NCBI RefSeq assembly: GCF_900499075.1
Contig: NZ_UIHC01000038.1
Span: 1 to 33,098, forward strand
Length of the DNA: 33,098 bases
DNA from: Roseinatronobacter ekhonensis
GTDB taxonomy: Bacteria > Pseudomonadota > Alphaproteobacteria > Rhodobacterales > Rhodobacteraceae
Direction: 5' to 3'
Positions 32,949 through 33,098 of the stretch are shown one piece after another; the stretch's first letter is position 1; each line of letters begins with the position of its first letter. The translations under genes were made by a program, and so were the position numbers. The notes below the pieces were generated by a model that was not told the origin of the DNA, ran no database searches, and saw nothing but the letters and a program-made list of their open reading frames with translations.

Positions 32949-33098
32949 CACCTTGTCGCGGAATTTCTTCCATTCCTGCGGGATGGTCTCACGCATGAAT
33001 GCAAGGATGGCGTCGGCGAATTGCTTCTGACTTCGGTAGTAGCGATTGTGGGTGACATAATGGTGCAAGACCGCCCAAAGACGTTCAATTGGATTGAG
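32888..33098 (-). mobile_element. IS630-family insertion sequence, partial (window edge)
   Basis: Homology to asparaginase stops at 32887, at the sequence TATA (32888-32891). From there the minus strand encodes an IS630 transposase end. IS630 elements insert at TA and duplicate it, and the doubled TA at the junction fits. The far end and the inverted repeat partner lie outside the window, so the exact border is approximate. Confidence 0.75.
32898..33098 (-). CDS. IS630-family transposase, C-terminal part
   Basis: The 66 C-terminal residues of a DDE transposase whose start lies beyond the window. It begins LNPIERLW, which holds the last catalytic Glu of the IS630/Tc1 DDE triad, and continues HHYVTHNRYYRSQKQFADAI and WKKFRDKVSDNFRVI, both typical of the IS630 group. 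The stop codon at 32898 lies only about ten bases from the insertion point, as usual for these compact elements. Confidence 0.88.
   Translation of the reverse strand, partial: LNPIERLWAVLHHYVTHNRYYRSQKQFADAILAFMRETIPQEWKKFRDKVSDNFRVITHENFRVLE

Noticed and set aside
1-33098. CRISPR arrays, tRNA, rRNA or prophage genes
   Set aside because: No regularly spaced repeats, no tRNA-like T-arm or acceptor pairs, and no phage structural or integrase genes were seen on either strand.

Overview
The window is a GC-rich chromosomal segment of an alphaproteobacterium, almost certainly a member of the Rhodobacteraceae/Rhodobacterales. Protein families point there: a DUF2852 protein, an IalB-family periplasmic protein, an acpP-fabG pair, a coxSLM-type molybdenum hydroxylase and a liv-type transporter. 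So do the AACGCCCC-type terminator hairpins and two copies of a short intergenic element ending in a GCAAGATGAAA-like string. The assignment rests on recognised families, not on a database search.

Region 1 (1-5.5 kb) holds a small DUF2852 membrane protein with its own terminator. It is followed by a tightly linked MotA/TolQ/ExbB-type channel gene and a MotB/OmpA-like gene whose product has about 500 residues of predicted coiled coil. Facing them is an orphan FliG-like protein with a degenerate FliG middle-domain motif. No other flagellar gene is present. This stator-plus-FliG arrangement is the most interesting system in the window. A 54-residue secreted peptide gene follows.

Region 2 (5.5-16.8 kb) is mostly housekeeping: purB, acpP, fabG, a MOFRL-type glycerate kinase and guaA with a translationally coupled small monooxygenase-like gene. 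Between them lie a GT2 glycosyltransferase plus polysaccharide deacetylase pair, a SulP anion transporter, a cytochrome b561 and a family-90 (CAP10) glycosyltransferase.

Region 3 (16.9-22.1 kb) is a complete branched-chain-amino-acid-type ABC transporter in the order binding protein, two ATPases, two permeases. A strong hairpin after the binding-protein gene could set its higher expression. A MocA-like molybdopterin cytidylyltransferase gene overlaps the end of the operon.

Region 4 (22.6-29.4 kb) begins with a glutathione S-transferase gene interrupted by an in-frame TGA at codon 8, then a DUF2726 protein. Next comes a minus-strand S-L-M operon for a form II (AYRGAGR) carbon-monoxide-dehydrogenase-like molybdenum hydroxylase. 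The MocA-like protein is the kind of enzyme that supplies its cytosine-dinucleotide cofactor. Divergently placed are a universal stress protein and a fumarylacetoacetate-hydrolase-family enzyme.

Region 5 (29.4-33.1 kb) has a DUF465 protein, a GlsB/YeaQ-like membrane protein directly after rlmN, an IalB-family protein, and an AnsA/ReAV-type L-asparaginase gene. The 3' end of the asparaginase gene is cut by an IS630-family element that runs off the window edge. No tRNA, rRNA, CRISPR array or prophage was seen, and no gap between genes exceeds 300 bases.
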